Shown here piece by piece: positions 1 through 6,587 of a stretch of 14,677 nucleotides of DNA. The notes below the pieces were generated by a model. The model was not told where the DNA came from. It did no database searches and saw only the letters and a list, made by a program, of their open reading frames with translations. A program made the position numbers and the translations under genes. The DNA is from CAYLOP01 sp964385305 (GTDB taxonomy: Bacteria > Chloroflexota > Anaerolineae > Anaerolineales > E44-bin32): contig CAYLOP010000073.1 in the NCBI GenBank assembly GCA_964385305.1, positions 1-14,677 of the forward strand. The letters are read 5' to 3'. The first letter of the stretch is position 1. Each line of letters begins with the position of its first letter.

Positions 1-55
1 TGGCGCGCCTGATGGCGCGTTCCATTTTGTCTTCGTAAATCGTAAGATCAATCAT
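1..55 (-). CDS. Start of a gene running off the left edge; possibly a PLP-dependent enzyme
   Basis: An open frame begins with ATG at 55-53 and continues to the window edge, giving 18 residues that start MIDLTIYEDKMERAI. An AGGAG lies 12 nt upstream, a slightly long spacing. From memory, an N-terminus of the form MIDLTIY...ERAxxRA occurs in PLP-dependent proteins related to diaminopropionate ammonia-lyase (YgeX-like) that sit near carbamoyltransferases, but 18 residues are too few to prove this. The gene lies 131 bp downstream of the carbamoyltransferase on the same strand, with a hairpin between them, so it is either the next operon gene or one set apart by an attenuator. That a real gene starts here is fairly likely. 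The product is a guess. Confidence 0.5.
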   Translation of the reverse strand, partial: MIDLTIYEDKMERAIRRA

Positions 56-111
56 AATTGGGGCATACTCCTGCATATGTGGAGATTATCTCGCCTTTTT
101 TTTAAAAAATT

Positions 112-165
112 AGGGACCAGCTCTTTTGAGGGTCTTCCTTCGAGAGTATATATGAGCTGATCCCT
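112..165 (-). terminator. Hairpin and T-tract downstream of the carbamoyltransferase
   Basis: The arms AGGGACCAGCTC (112-123) and GAGCTGATCCCT (154-165) pair in 11 of 12 positions. On the minus strand the distal arm is followed at once by AATTTTTT. The 30-nt loop is long for an intrinsic terminator, so an attenuator or other conditional structure before the gene at position 55 is also possible. Confidence 0.45.
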
Positions 166-186
166 TTCAAATGGTTATGAGTTGAT

Positions 187-1137
187 TTACTCCATCGCGC
201 CAAGAATGAGCGCCAGCAACGCCATGCGTACGACAACGCCGTTGAAGGCCTCTTCCCAGTAGCGGGCGTGTCGTGTGTCATCGACTTCTTCTAAAAGTTC
301 ATCCATCCGCGGCAGGGAGTGGAGTACGATCGAATCCTGCTTGCCCTTCTTTAAAAGGGCTTTAGTGACCTGATAATTCGATGGTGTCAGCCCAATATCG
401 CCTGTGCGCTCGTCGCGGCTCTTGGTGTAATCCGGCTGCACCACGGGCTCCATGTAGATCACGTCGGCATCGCCGATCGCATCCTTGATGTGATCTACCT
501 CGCGATAATTTAGATTCAGATCGTCCAATTCGGCTTTGAACTCATCGGTCAGCGACATCTCAGGCGGCGAGATGTAGGTGGCATTGATGTCGAACTGCGC
601 CATGGCGTAGCTCATGGAGTGCATGGTGCGCATACGCATGTCGCCCATCAACAGGAAGTGCAGGCCATCCAGGGTACCCTTTTCCTTCAAGATGGTATAC
701 ATGTCGGTCAGCACCTGCGTGGGGTGCTCACCCCAACCGTCGCCGCCGTTGATGATCGGCACGCTCGCCCACCGTGCTGCTTCGGCCGGTGCGCCTTGCT
801 GGAAGTGGCGCATGACGATCACGTCGCCGTAGAACTCGAGCATGTGAACGGTGTCTTTGATGGACTCCTGATAGAAGTCACCCGCGCGGGTCATCTTGGC
901 GTCGGAGAAGCCAGTGACATGGCCACCGAGGCGGTGCATGGCGGCTTCGTGCGCCAGACGGGTGCGCGTGCTGGGTTGATAGAACGCAGTTACCAAGGTT
1001 TTCCTAGCCAGCAGGTCGGAATTCTGCCGATTCCTTGCGATGGGAGCGAGCTTATCGGCGATCTCAAATACGCGGAAATACTCGGATCGTTCAAATCCTT
1101 TTAGGGAAAGTATGTCGCGCCCCAGGAAACTTCTCAT
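187..1137 (-). CDS. Aspartate/ornithine carbamoyltransferase-family protein (ATCase, PyrB-like, with altered acceptor site)
   Basis: This 316-residue protein has the length of an ATCase catalytic chain. The carbamoyl-phosphate site is intact: STRTR at 56-60, MRH with Arg110, HPTQ at 138-141 and Arg170 in GDMRMRTMHS. The end also matches PyrB (HSLPRMDE at 273-280, FNGVVVRMALLAL). Two features that bind aspartate in E. coli PyrB are not conserved. The 80s-loop stretch GKKGET with Lys84 reads AGDFYQES, and the Arg229-x-Gln231 motif reads EPVVQPD (230-236). The chemistry is therefore very probably carbamoyl transfer from carbamoyl phosphate, but the acceptor may not be aspartate. The start is supported by AAGGAGG 7 nt upstream. 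No pyrimidine gene is visible nearby. The neighbours are a livF remnant, a YgeY-type peptidase remnant and a possible PLP enzyme, which suggests an amino-acid or ureido-compound degradation cluster. An automatic pipeline would probably call it pyrB. Confidence 0.9.
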   Translation of the reverse strand: MRSFLGRDILSLKGFERSEYFRVFEIADKLAPIARNRQNSDLLARKTLVTAFYQPSTRTRLAHEAAMHRLGGHVTGFSDAKMTRAGDFYQESIKDTVHMLEFYGDVIVMRHFQQGAPAEAARWASVPIINGGDGWGEHPTQVLTDMYTILKEKGTLDGLHFLLMGDMRMRTMHSMSYAMAQFDINATYISPPEMSLTDEFKAELDDLNLNYREVDHIKDAIGDADVIYMEPVVQPDYTKSRDERTGDIGLTPSNYQVTKALLKKGKQDSIVLHSLPRMDELLEEVDDTRHARYWEEAFNGVVVRMALLALILGAME

Positions 1138-1201
1138 TGTCGTGCCTCCTTAATCGAATATTTTATCTATTCATCTCGGCCCGGTGAGATTTGGATTGGT
1201 A

Positions 1202-1224
1202 TTGAAAGATAGGCCTAATTTCAA
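1202..1224. promoter_or_regulatory. Palindrome upstream of the carbamoyltransferase gene
   Basis: A 23-bp near-perfect inverted repeat has arms TTGAAAGAT and AATTTCAA around a central AGGCCT. It lies about 65 bp upstream of the carbamoyltransferase ATG, between it and the livF remnant. Size and position suit an operator for a dimeric repressor. I cannot identify the family, and no convincing promoter accompanies it. Confidence 0.3.
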
Positions 1225-1251
1225 TAGCCCCTGGTCGGGGATGATCTTTTT

Positions 1252-1664
1252 TTAGGCACCAATATACGCTTTACGGACCCCCTCGTCGTTTTCGAGCTTA
1301 CTACTTGAGCCCTCTAGAACTATGTTGCCAATCTCCAGTACATAGCCTTAATCTGCCAGCTCGAGCGCGGATTTGGCATTTTGTTCGACAAGTAGGACGG
1401 TAAGCCCTTCATCATAATTGTAGCAATTGTCTTATACAGATCGGTGACGAGATTCGGCGCAAATCCGAGTGATGGTTCGTCCATCAGCAAAAGGGTGGGT
1501 TTGGACATAAGTGCGCGCCCTACTGCCAGCATCTGCTGTTCCCCACCGGACAAGGTGAGGGTTTTTTGATTGCGTCTTTCCTTGAGCCGCGGGAACAAGT
1601 TGTAGACTCTTTCAAAAGAATCCTCGATCTCATACTTATCGGTCCGTTTATAGGCGCCCATGAG
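1252..1664 (-). pseudogene. livF: livF remnant: branched-chain amino-acid ABC transporter ATPase, truncated and frameshifted
   Basis: The minus strand encodes the C-terminal two thirds of a LivF-type ATPase, the cytoplasmic subunit of branched-chain or polar amino-acid importers. From about 1664 it reads LMGAYKR, then NLFPRLKERR, the ABC signature LSGGEQQMLAVGRALM, and Walker B with LLLMDEPSLGFAP. The Walker A half is absent. Near 1414-1418 one base is missing: restoring it turns ATTATGATGAAGGG into ...INDEGLTVLLVEQNAKSALELAD. A TAA at 1350-1348 follows in that frame, and beyond it the reading continues GYVLEIGNIVLEG...VRKAYIGA to a proper stop at 1254-1252. The gene is thus broken three ways: 5' truncation, frameshift and nonsense codon. 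It lies 114 bp upstream of the carbamoyltransferase on the same strand, so a liv operon probably once preceded that gene. The family identification is firm and the loss of function almost certain. Confidence 0.88.
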
Positions 1665-2041
1665 GGGGAAGCAAAATAATGCTTGCAATATTCTCGGATA
1701 ATCGCAGGAAAAAGCTCAAATTTCTACTATCGTATCTCGGAAAATCCAGATAATCCTCGCGCTAAGTCTTTGCGAGATTCAACTGGAATATGTCTTACAA
1801 ATCAAGGAGAATTGTCATACAACTCGCCATTGATTTTGAATAAAGCAGGGATTGTATATTGGGCATGATATTTATTACCTGGTAATACGTAAAACAATAA
1901 GGCATAATGCCTGAGTTTGCTGGCTTAGGATGACCTGAAAGCGTCAGCCATAGCTGTAGCACGATTTGGGTTCCGTGCCCATTCGTTCCTTAGCATGGTT
2001 CAGGGCGTTCTTTCTGTGGGCATGGATTGGAGAGGAGATTC
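1665..2041. other. Gene-free stretch between two truncated pseudogenes
   Basis: About 375 bp with no ORF that I recognise. A 61-codon frame at 1683-1868 has no family-like features. The stretch is AT-richer than its surroundings near 1690-1910 and includes two short perfect palindromes. The livF remnant ends its homology at the left border and the M20 peptidase remnant begins near the right border. It therefore probably marks a deletion or rearrangement junction. Confidence 0.5.
1873..1912. repeat. Pair of short perfect palindromes
   Basis: TATTACCTGGTAATA (1873-1887) and AGGCATAATGCCT (1900-1912) are each perfect inverted repeats around a single central base. They lie 12 bp apart, in a stretch that codes for nothing recognisable. 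They may be leftover operators or recombination sites. Nothing in the sequence decides this. Confidence 0.4.
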
Positions 2042-2088
2042 ATGAGGTTGCCGATCGAAAAGCTTAGCGAAGAAGGCGTCTTAGGCCT

Positions 2089-2589
2089 GGCTCGATCGCA
2101 GCGACCGACATGCGATGTATGACTGCCTCCATTAATGCGATTCCTTCACCATGTGCCCTTTACCTCGATAGAAGACTCGGGTATGGGGAGGGGGTCGAAG
2201 AGGTAATCGCACAGGTTCAGCGCTGTATCCCATCTGGGCTCGAATCGGATATGGAATTACGCGTTCTCAAGTATGATAAGCCAAGTTATACCGGTTATAC
2301 GTATGCGGTAAATAAAATCTTTCCATCGTGGTTGATGGCAATGGATCATCCCTATGTGCGTACTGCTTTGAACGCTTCTCGTATGGCTTATGGTCATGAA
2401 GCGCCAACGGACACTTGGCCGGCCAGCACGAAAGGGACATACTGGATGGGCGTTGCAGGCATCCCATCCATTGGTTTTGGGCCTGGCGAGTTAAGGTATG
2501 CACATAGCTTGGATGAGCACGTCAGACTGCGCGATGTTGCGCAGGCAACTGCGTTTTATACGCTCCTTCCCGCATTCCTCCAGGGATAG
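2089..2589 (+). pseudogene. C-terminal remnant of an M20-family peptidase, YgeY type
   Basis: The frame reads GSIAATDMRCMTASINAIPS, LYLDRRLGYGEG, YDKPSYTGYTYAV, KIFPSWLMAMDHP, then GTYWMGVAGIPSIGFGPGE and AHSLDEHV before a TAG. These match, in order, the C-terminal part of YgeY-type M20 metallohydrolases, including a late His (YAHSLDEHV) that would be a metal ligand. About 165 residues remain of a family usually near 400, so the first metal ligands and most of the catalytic half are missing. The frame is closed by TAG at 2065. A different frame at 2042-2089 (IEKLSEEGVLGL) would join smoothly to GSIAATD through a one-base shift near 2089, suggesting an extra frameshift. An ATG at 2042 with a GAGAGGAG upstream only opens a 26-codon frame. 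YgeY peptidases are typically found beside YgeW/YgeX-type genes, which fits the carbamoyltransferase nearby. It lies on the opposite strand to livF and the carbamoyltransferase. Confidence 0.82.
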
Positions 2590-2722
2590 ACCAAGCTGTT
2601 CTCACATGACAAAATCCAAACGACCGCAAACTCTTATCCGCCACAACGCGCCGGATTTTTGGCATTTGTTTCTAAGGAGAAGACAGTATTGAAAGGGATT
2701 GCTAAAGGGTAGAGGGTAGGGG

Positions 2723-2744
2723 CGTTCATGTTAGGTCATGAACG
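2723..2744. terminator. Stem-loop downstream of the Dck-like kinase
   Basis: CGTTCATG (2723-2730) and CATGAACG (2737-2744) form a perfect 8-bp stem with a 6-nt loop. It sits 39 bp beyond the stop of the minus-strand kinase operon and beyond the plus-strand peptidase remnant. There is no T-tract on either side, so an intrinsic terminator is not proven. Transcript-end protection is an alternative. Confidence 0.35.
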
Positions 2745-2782
2745 ACCAAAGCAAGTTTGATTACAAGCCTCAGATTGATGCA

Positions 2783-3481
2783 TTAAACATCGCGCTCGGT
2801 CTCATTTTCTAAGGAGGATTGACCATTAACAAGCGCGACTTCCTCAACTCCGAATATGACCTCTTCTTTGCCAGCAAGCTTATCGTGGATCTTGGAGACG
2901 ATTAAATCTAAGTGGCTGTTATGGGCAACATAGTCAAGGTCATCGGCAGGAACGGTAAGGCTGGGGCAAAGTGTGAAATGTTGGATCCATGACTCGTACA
3001 AATCGTTGAGGCGAGATAGATAATCCGGTTCGATTTGCTGCTCATAATCGCGCCCGCGTTGCGCGATACGATGTTGGAGTGTTTCTACAGAAGCTCGCAA
3101 ATAAACCACAAGATCAGGTGGGGGAAGAAATTGTGTGAGCACCTGATAAAGGTCGCGATAGGTCAGGTAGTCACGATCAGACATATGTCCCTGAAGGTGT
3201 AGGTTATGTGCGAAGATTTCTGCGTCCTCATATACGCTGCGGTCTTGGATGGCAGAGGTGGGGTGGTCGAGTAATTTGCGATGGGAACGTAGTCTGCGTG
3301 AGAGGAAGAAGATCTGGGAATGGAAAGACCAGGCGCGCATGTCACCATAAAAATCGGCGAGGTAAGGGTTTTCTCCCACGGGCTCATAGAATGGCTCCCA
3401 TCCCAATCGATCGGAGAGCATCTCCACAAGTGTCGATTTTCCTACCCCAATGTTGCCTGCGACGGCGACAAATTTTTTCAT
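2783..3481 (-). CDS. dck: Deoxynucleoside kinase (deoxyadenosine/deoxycytidine kinase, Dck-like)
   Basis: This 232-residue cytosolic enzyme of the deoxyribonucleoside kinase family phosphorylates deoxynucleosides with a nucleoside triphosphate in DNA-precursor salvage. It has a P-loop GNIGVGKST (9-17), the substrate-side motif YEPVGENPYLADFY (32-45), the catalytic DRS in QDRSVYED (79-86) and an arginine-rich LID RIAQRGRDYE (138-147). The DRS motif and WSFHSQIFFL resemble Bacillus Dck rather than Dgk. GGGAGG lies 4 nt before the ATG at 3481 and 1 nt before an adjacent ATG at 3484. A further in-frame start at 3535 would overlap the upstream gene and has no clear ribosome site. It is the last gene of a compact operon with a nucleotidyltransferase and a Dgk-like kinase. 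Family assignment is firm. The preferred base cannot be fixed from sequence. Confidence 0.9.
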   Translation of the reverse strand: MKKFVAVAGNIGVGKSTLVEMLSDRLGWEPFYEPVGENPYLADFYGDMRAWSFHSQIFFLSRRLRSHRKLLDHPTSAIQDRSVYEDAEIFAHNLHLQGHMSDRDYLTYRDLYQVLTQFLPPPDLVVYLRASVETLQHRIAQRGRDYEQQIEPDYLSRLNDLYESWIQHFTLCPSLTVPADDLDYVAHNSHLDLIVSKIHDKLAGKEEVIFGVEEVALVNGQSSLENETERDV

Positions 3482-3503
3482 CATACCTCCCGTGCCCGGG
3501 TTA

Positions 3504-4496
3504 TCAAGCACCTTGTTGCGTCGCCCATTTGTCAATAATTTCTTCGATGTGGTCGATGTAACTCTCGAGTTCTTGGCTCCTCTTGTCTGCAGAATTCTCC
3601 GTGAGCTCTAAACATGCCAAGGCGGATTCCCACACAGGGATGTGTGGCGCGGCTATTCCCGATAGATTAAGTGCGTGGATGGCTTGTTCCCATGAGGTGA
3701 GCAAGGTCCATGCGATGGCTTCGGCGTGTCCAGCCTCGACGAACATGTGGAAACCGCTTTGGTAGTAGTTCCGCCGACAAGGCGCAAGCTCCGGCGCTTC
3801 CGAGATTTGCGATGCTGCATCGAATGCCCTCGCCCATGCGGAGAGCATATCCGGAACATCCCATTGGCTCATAAGGTCTGCGCCGATAAGGTGGATAAAA
3901 CCGTCATAGACCGCAGGATGACCTATCTCTTCGGAGGCGTGTCGGAGTGCGTGTGTGAGGCGTCGACCTGCCACAGGGAAATGGCAAAGGCTGACGGCGG
4001 CGTTAGCGGCTTCTAAAACGGTGCGAGTATATATCTTTAACCACCGTCCTGCCAAAGGCAGCAATCCTCTTGCCTGTCGAGCGCGCGATAGAAAGGCTTT
4101 CGCTCGTGCGAGGGTGTGATCGGATCGGTAGAACTGACCTCGCGCGCCGGCCTGCGCCCATTCGAAGAAATGTTTGGGGTCAAATAAGAAAACAGGCTCA
4201 CAAATCGCTGGGCCGAGCCATGGATGAACTCGGAGATCGCGCGGGGATGCATAGCGATCCTTCGCATGATGAGCGATATCGAGATGAACCTGGTGTGATA
4301 GGGGCACCATTTCGCGGGTCACACCAGGTTTTCCGTTATGAATCAGGACCAGATCGATGTCTGCAGTGCCCCCAAGTAGTGGGGTTCCTTTGGCGACTGA
4401 GCCGATGACATAGCCTGAGATCACGTTCCCATGTGAAGCACGTTGCTCGGTTTCTCGGAGGGCCAATTCAAGCAGCTTCTCGCGCGTGATTCTCAC
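3504..4496 (-). CDS. Nucleotidyltransferase-domain protein of unknown substrate
   Basis: This 330-residue protein has an N-terminal polymerase-beta-type nucleotidyltransferase core. It reads GSVAKGTPLL with Gly32-Ser33, then the paired acids in TADIDLVLI (Asp46 and Asp48) and a probable third acid in HLDIAHH (Asp73). These would bind two metals and a nucleotide. The rest, from about residue 90, is mostly helical with no motif I recognise. The start is GTG at 4496-4494, within the GTGA overlap with the stop of the Dgk-like kinase upstream. AAGGAG lies 10 nt before it, so the two are probably translationally coupled. The stop lies about 20 bp before the Dck-like kinase. It could modify a small molecule, tRNA or protein. 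Being sandwiched between two nucleoside kinases suggests a nucleotide-linked role, but the sequence does not show which. It does not look like a short MNT toxin-antitoxin partner, since it is too long and no HEPN gene adjoins it. Confidence 0.85.
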   Translation of the reverse strand: MRITREKLLELALRETEQRASHGNVISGYVIGSVAKGTPLLGGTADIDLVLIHNGKPGVTREMVPLSHQVHLDIAHHAKDRYASPRDLRVHPWLGPAICEPVFLFDPKHFFEWAQAGARGQFYRSDHTLARAKAFLSRARQARGLLPLAGRWLKIYTRTVLEAANAAVSLCHFPVAGRRLTHALRHASEEIGHPAVYDGFIHLIGADLMSQWDVPDMLSAWARAFDAASQISEAPELAPCRRNYYQSGFHMFVEAGHAEAIAWTLLTSWEQAIHALNLSGIAAPHIPVWESALACLELTENSADKRSQELESYIDHIEEIIDKWATQQGA

Positions 4497-5137
4497 GCCT
4501 TTGAATCTCCTTCGAAGGGAAGTTCTGGCTGGAAGGGTGGGATACCAAGTGCAGACTTGATGCGGCTGGTTACGTGTGATAGATGGGTGGAATAAGCCAC
4601 AAAGTCAAGCGGGGTGGTGTCAATGGTAAGAATGGGTATCGATTTGAAGCCGGAGAAGAATTTCTCATATGCTTGGTTGAGCGATTCGATGTAAGCGCGT
4701 TCCATCTGGCGTTCGTAGGTGCGATCGCGCGTCGCTATTCTCTGCATTGCCACGTCAGTCGTCGCTTTCAAATAAACGATAAGATCCGGTGGGACGATGG
4801 CCTCGGAAAGCGCCTCGTGGACGAGCGTATACGTATCTAGCTCATCCCCTTCGAGATTGAGATGCGCGAATAGGGAATCTTTTTCGAAAGTGTAATCGGC
4901 AATGAGATTGCCTTTTGCCAGCGCGTTGGGTACGGCTACGCGCTGCTGACGATAGCGGCTCAATAGGAAGAAGATCTGAGTCTGAAAGGCGTAACGTTTT
5001 CGATCAGCATAAAAATCTGAAAGGAAGGGATTTTCCTCAAATACTTCCAGTAATAATCCGGACTCAAAGACAGGCTGAAGCAGTCGGGCCAACGAAGTTT
5101 TCCCAACGCCAATTACACCCTCTATCGCAAGATACAT
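4493..5137 (-). CDS. dgk: Deoxynucleoside kinase (deoxyguanosine kinase, Dgk-like)
   Basis: This 214-residue cytosolic enzyme belongs to the same family as the Dck-like kinase downstream but is clearly divergent from it. It has a P-loop GVIGVGKTS (7-15), EENPFLSDFY (34-43), and LIADYTFEKD (78-87) where the Dck-like protein has its DRS motif. The LID is RIATRDRTYE (133-142). ADYxxxK at this position is what Bacillus Dgk has, so a purine deoxynucleoside, likely deoxyguanosine, is the best guess. The chosen ATG has AGGA 7 nt upstream and begins directly with MYLAIEGVIG as in the family. A longer frame back to 5209 adds 24 unrelated residues. Its stop overlaps the GTG of the nucleotidyltransferase by 4 bp. 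Tandem Dck/Dgk pairs are known in Bacillus and lactobacilli, where the lactobacillus enzymes form heterodimers. Assembly with its neighbour is therefore possible. Confidence 0.9.
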   Translation of the reverse strand: MYLAIEGVIGVGKTSLARLLQPVFESGLLLEVFEENPFLSDFYADRKRYAFQTQIFFLLSRYRQQRVAVPNALAKGNLIADYTFEKDSLFAHLNLEGDELDTYTLVHEALSEAIVPPDLIVYLKATTDVAMQRIATRDRTYERQMERAYIESLNQAYEKFFSGFKSIPILTIDTTPLDFVAYSTHLSHVTSRIKSALGIPPFQPELPFEGDSKA

Positions 5138-5235
5138 CGTGATTCCTAATCTAAGTGAGAAGTTAAGTTCGCAGGTACCAAGAATACTCGCTATGGAGCG
5201 ATGGCGCAACTCTGAGGTCTTAAATTTTCAAACTT
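5138..5235 (-). promoter_or_regulatory. Intergenic region before the kinase operon, weak candidate promoter
   Basis: The 98 bp between the hypothetical gene and the Dgk-like kinase contain TTGCGC, 17 bp, then TATTCT on the minus strand, a weak sigma-70-like pair. A small stem TCGCT-ATGG-AGCGA (5188-5201) overlaps the spacer. The gap is long enough for the kinase genes to have their own promoter, but co-transcription with the upstream gene is equally possible. Confidence 0.25.
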
Positions 5236-6219
5236 CTAACCTTGGAGGGTGCGCTCGATGAGTTCTCGCATGGGTCGCAGCTGGCGAACAGGGAAACTAC
5301 TCACTTTTCCCCGAATTCGATGCCGGGTAGGTTTCTGTTCCACGGACGAGGAAGGTCTGGATTCGCGTTGGACTGCCGCCAGGGTAGACCACCCTGTAAG
5401 TATGATCTCCCGCCCGTAGATCCAGATATTCATCCAATCGCGAACGGGGATGATCCATGAGTGTACGGCCTTGTCGTCCAAGATTTGAATACGACCTATG
5501 GGCAAGTGCGCAGAATGGAGATAGTAGATAATGGTAAATTCAGCGAGGATAGGAACTTGCTGGTTTGCAGATACGGTACAAGGGTAGACACGCGAGTGTT
5601 GGTCTCCAAGTCGCCCATAGAATGTGAGCTCAAGCGTGTGATCACCTTCGTTCTTAACCGACAAGCGTTCAAACCTAGGTTTGCTCATGATGTCTTGCCA
5701 TGGCTTGGGCGGGGGGATCGCGATGATATGCGTGGGCTCTTCAGCCGCATCCGATCGTCGAAGACTTGCGATCGTGCGGGTTTCTTGACCCAGGAGAAAC
5801 ATGAAAACGAGGAGATCTTGCCCACTCATGCGAGGCTCGACCAGCATCTCGTCATGAATAGAAACCTCCGTGTCAAGGAGTTGGGATGGCTCGGACTGAA
5901 TGGTATGAACATGGCGGCTGGCACTCACGAGTGTGGTAAGGATCTTTACAAGACGGCCTCCCAGGAGGAGGGTTCGGCGATCTGGGGATGTGAATGGCGT
6001 AGCTTGGATTAGATCGAAAGGCACATCTTGCGCTTCCAGCCAGCGTTGAAGGGCAAGTGTGGCCGCGACTTCAGCTACATGGTTCCGTATCCTTCTTGGG
6101 GAGGGGCGATAGGTTCGCGAGCGGGGGTGTTGAAGGGACCGGCAGGTTAAGGTCACACCCGCTTGGGTTAGGCTATCGTCGTACGGAAGACGCACGAAAT
6201 CGGCGCCGGTGAGACTCAT
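5236..6219 (-). CDS. Hypothetical protein; N-terminal part vaguely nuclease-fold-like
   Basis: I do not recognise this 327-residue protein with confidence. It has no signal peptide or membrane segment. Residues 45-100 include a helix with Glu50 (RNHVAEVAATLALQRWLE), then PFDL (67-70), SPD (78-80) and LLLGGRLVKI (85-94). The order of helix-E, D, PD and a strand ending in Lys92 recalls PD-(D/E)xK nuclease-like folds. The acidic residue expected two before the lysine is Leu90, so either the site is dead or the resemblance is accidental. The C-terminal half (180-285) is rich in beta-strand and aromatic residues, with IWIYGREIILTGW near 265-277. The ATG at 6219 is the furthest upstream ATG before an in-frame TAA, and its ribosome site is weak. 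It ends 98 bp before the kinase operon and may be its first gene. A 230-bp repeat copy ends 18 bp upstream of its start. Confidence 0.65.
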   Translation of the reverse strand: MSLTGADFVRLPYDDSLTQAGVTLTCRSLQHPRSRTYRPSPRRIRNHVAEVAATLALQRWLEAQDVPFDLIQATPFTSPDRRTLLLGGRLVKILTTLVSASRHVHTIQSEPSQLLDTEVSIHDEMLVEPRMSGQDLLVFMFLLGQETRTIASLRRSDAAEEPTHIIAIPPPKPWQDIMSKPRFERLSVKNEGDHTLELTFYGRLGDQHSRVYPCTVSANQQVPILAEFTIIYYLHSAHLPIGRIQILDDKAVHSWIIPVRDWMNIWIYGREIILTGWSTLAAVQRESRPSSSVEQKPTRHRIRGKVSSFPVRQLRPMRELIERTLQG

Positions 6220-6236
6220 CAGGGTTTATCAGGTTC

Positions 6237-6466
6237 TGTAGGATTTCATAGTTATTGAGAATGGGCCAGGCGAAAATGGTTCTCATCTGCAAAGTTGATG
6301 AGACCGGAGAATTAATATATTGATACTGCCCTACATAAAGATCAAAGATAGCGAGATCCTCCTATATCACGCGGCTTTTGTCATCGCCTGATGTAAATCG
6401 GCAACCCCTTCTACTTCGAATTTATATTAGGTTTTGTTATTTCTAAATATATCAGGTAATTGGCTA
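6237..6466. repeat. Dispersed ~230-bp repeat, copy A
   Basis: This stretch aligns along its whole length with 9692-9920, by eye about 80% identical with few gaps. The best-kept block is ATCAAAGATAGCGAGA(T/C)CCTCCTATATCA, with one difference in 29 positions. GCAAAGTTGATGAGAC, CAACCCCTTCTACT and TTTTGTTATTTCTAAATATA are also kept. Homology starts sharply at TGTAGGA and ends at TTGG(C/T)TA, and the flanks are unrelated. I see no terminal inverted repeats or target duplication. The copy lies between the end of feoB and the start of the hypothetical gene, immediately upstream of the latter on the minus strand. It fills most of the 368-bp gap. The other 121 bp (6467-6587) show nothing recognisable. 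Confidence 0.85.
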
Positions 6467-6587
6467 CACATTTCAATGTTTCTGCACGCGCCAATGACCT
6501 CAAATCGATTTCACGTCTTTAGCTCTTTCAATTGATTCGAGAACATCTCCCGGAGACCGTACCCCGATAACACGTCAACCTACCGAT

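Noticed and set aside
619..1104. 161-codon plus-strand ORF opposite the carbamoyltransferase gene
   Set aside because: It is antisense to a well-supported gene and its translation shows no family features. The length follows from codon bias of the opposite strand.
2498..2692. 64-codon plus-strand ORF overlapping the peptidase remnant
   Set aside because: It is out of frame with the clear M20 homology and has no recognisable features.
3208..3561. Plus-strand ORFs antisense to the Dck-like kinase
   Set aside because: They lie opposite a clear kinase with all motifs, and their translations are Arg/Cys-rich shadow sequence.
3504..4496. Nucleotidyltransferase as the MNT antitoxin of a MNT-HEPN system
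   Set aside because: It is about three times the usual MNT length and no HEPN partner adjoins it. Both neighbours are nucleoside kinases.
5461..6012. 183-codon plus-strand ORF opposite the hypothetical gene
   Set aside because: The minus-strand frame is much longer (327 codons) and has the same orientation as its neighbours. The plus-strand translation looks like nothing known.
6237..6466. Repeat copy A as the end of a coding gene (minus-strand frame VEGVADLHQAMTKAA then stop)
   Set aside because: The matching frame in copy B has a stop in the middle, and differences between the copies are not mainly at third codon positions.
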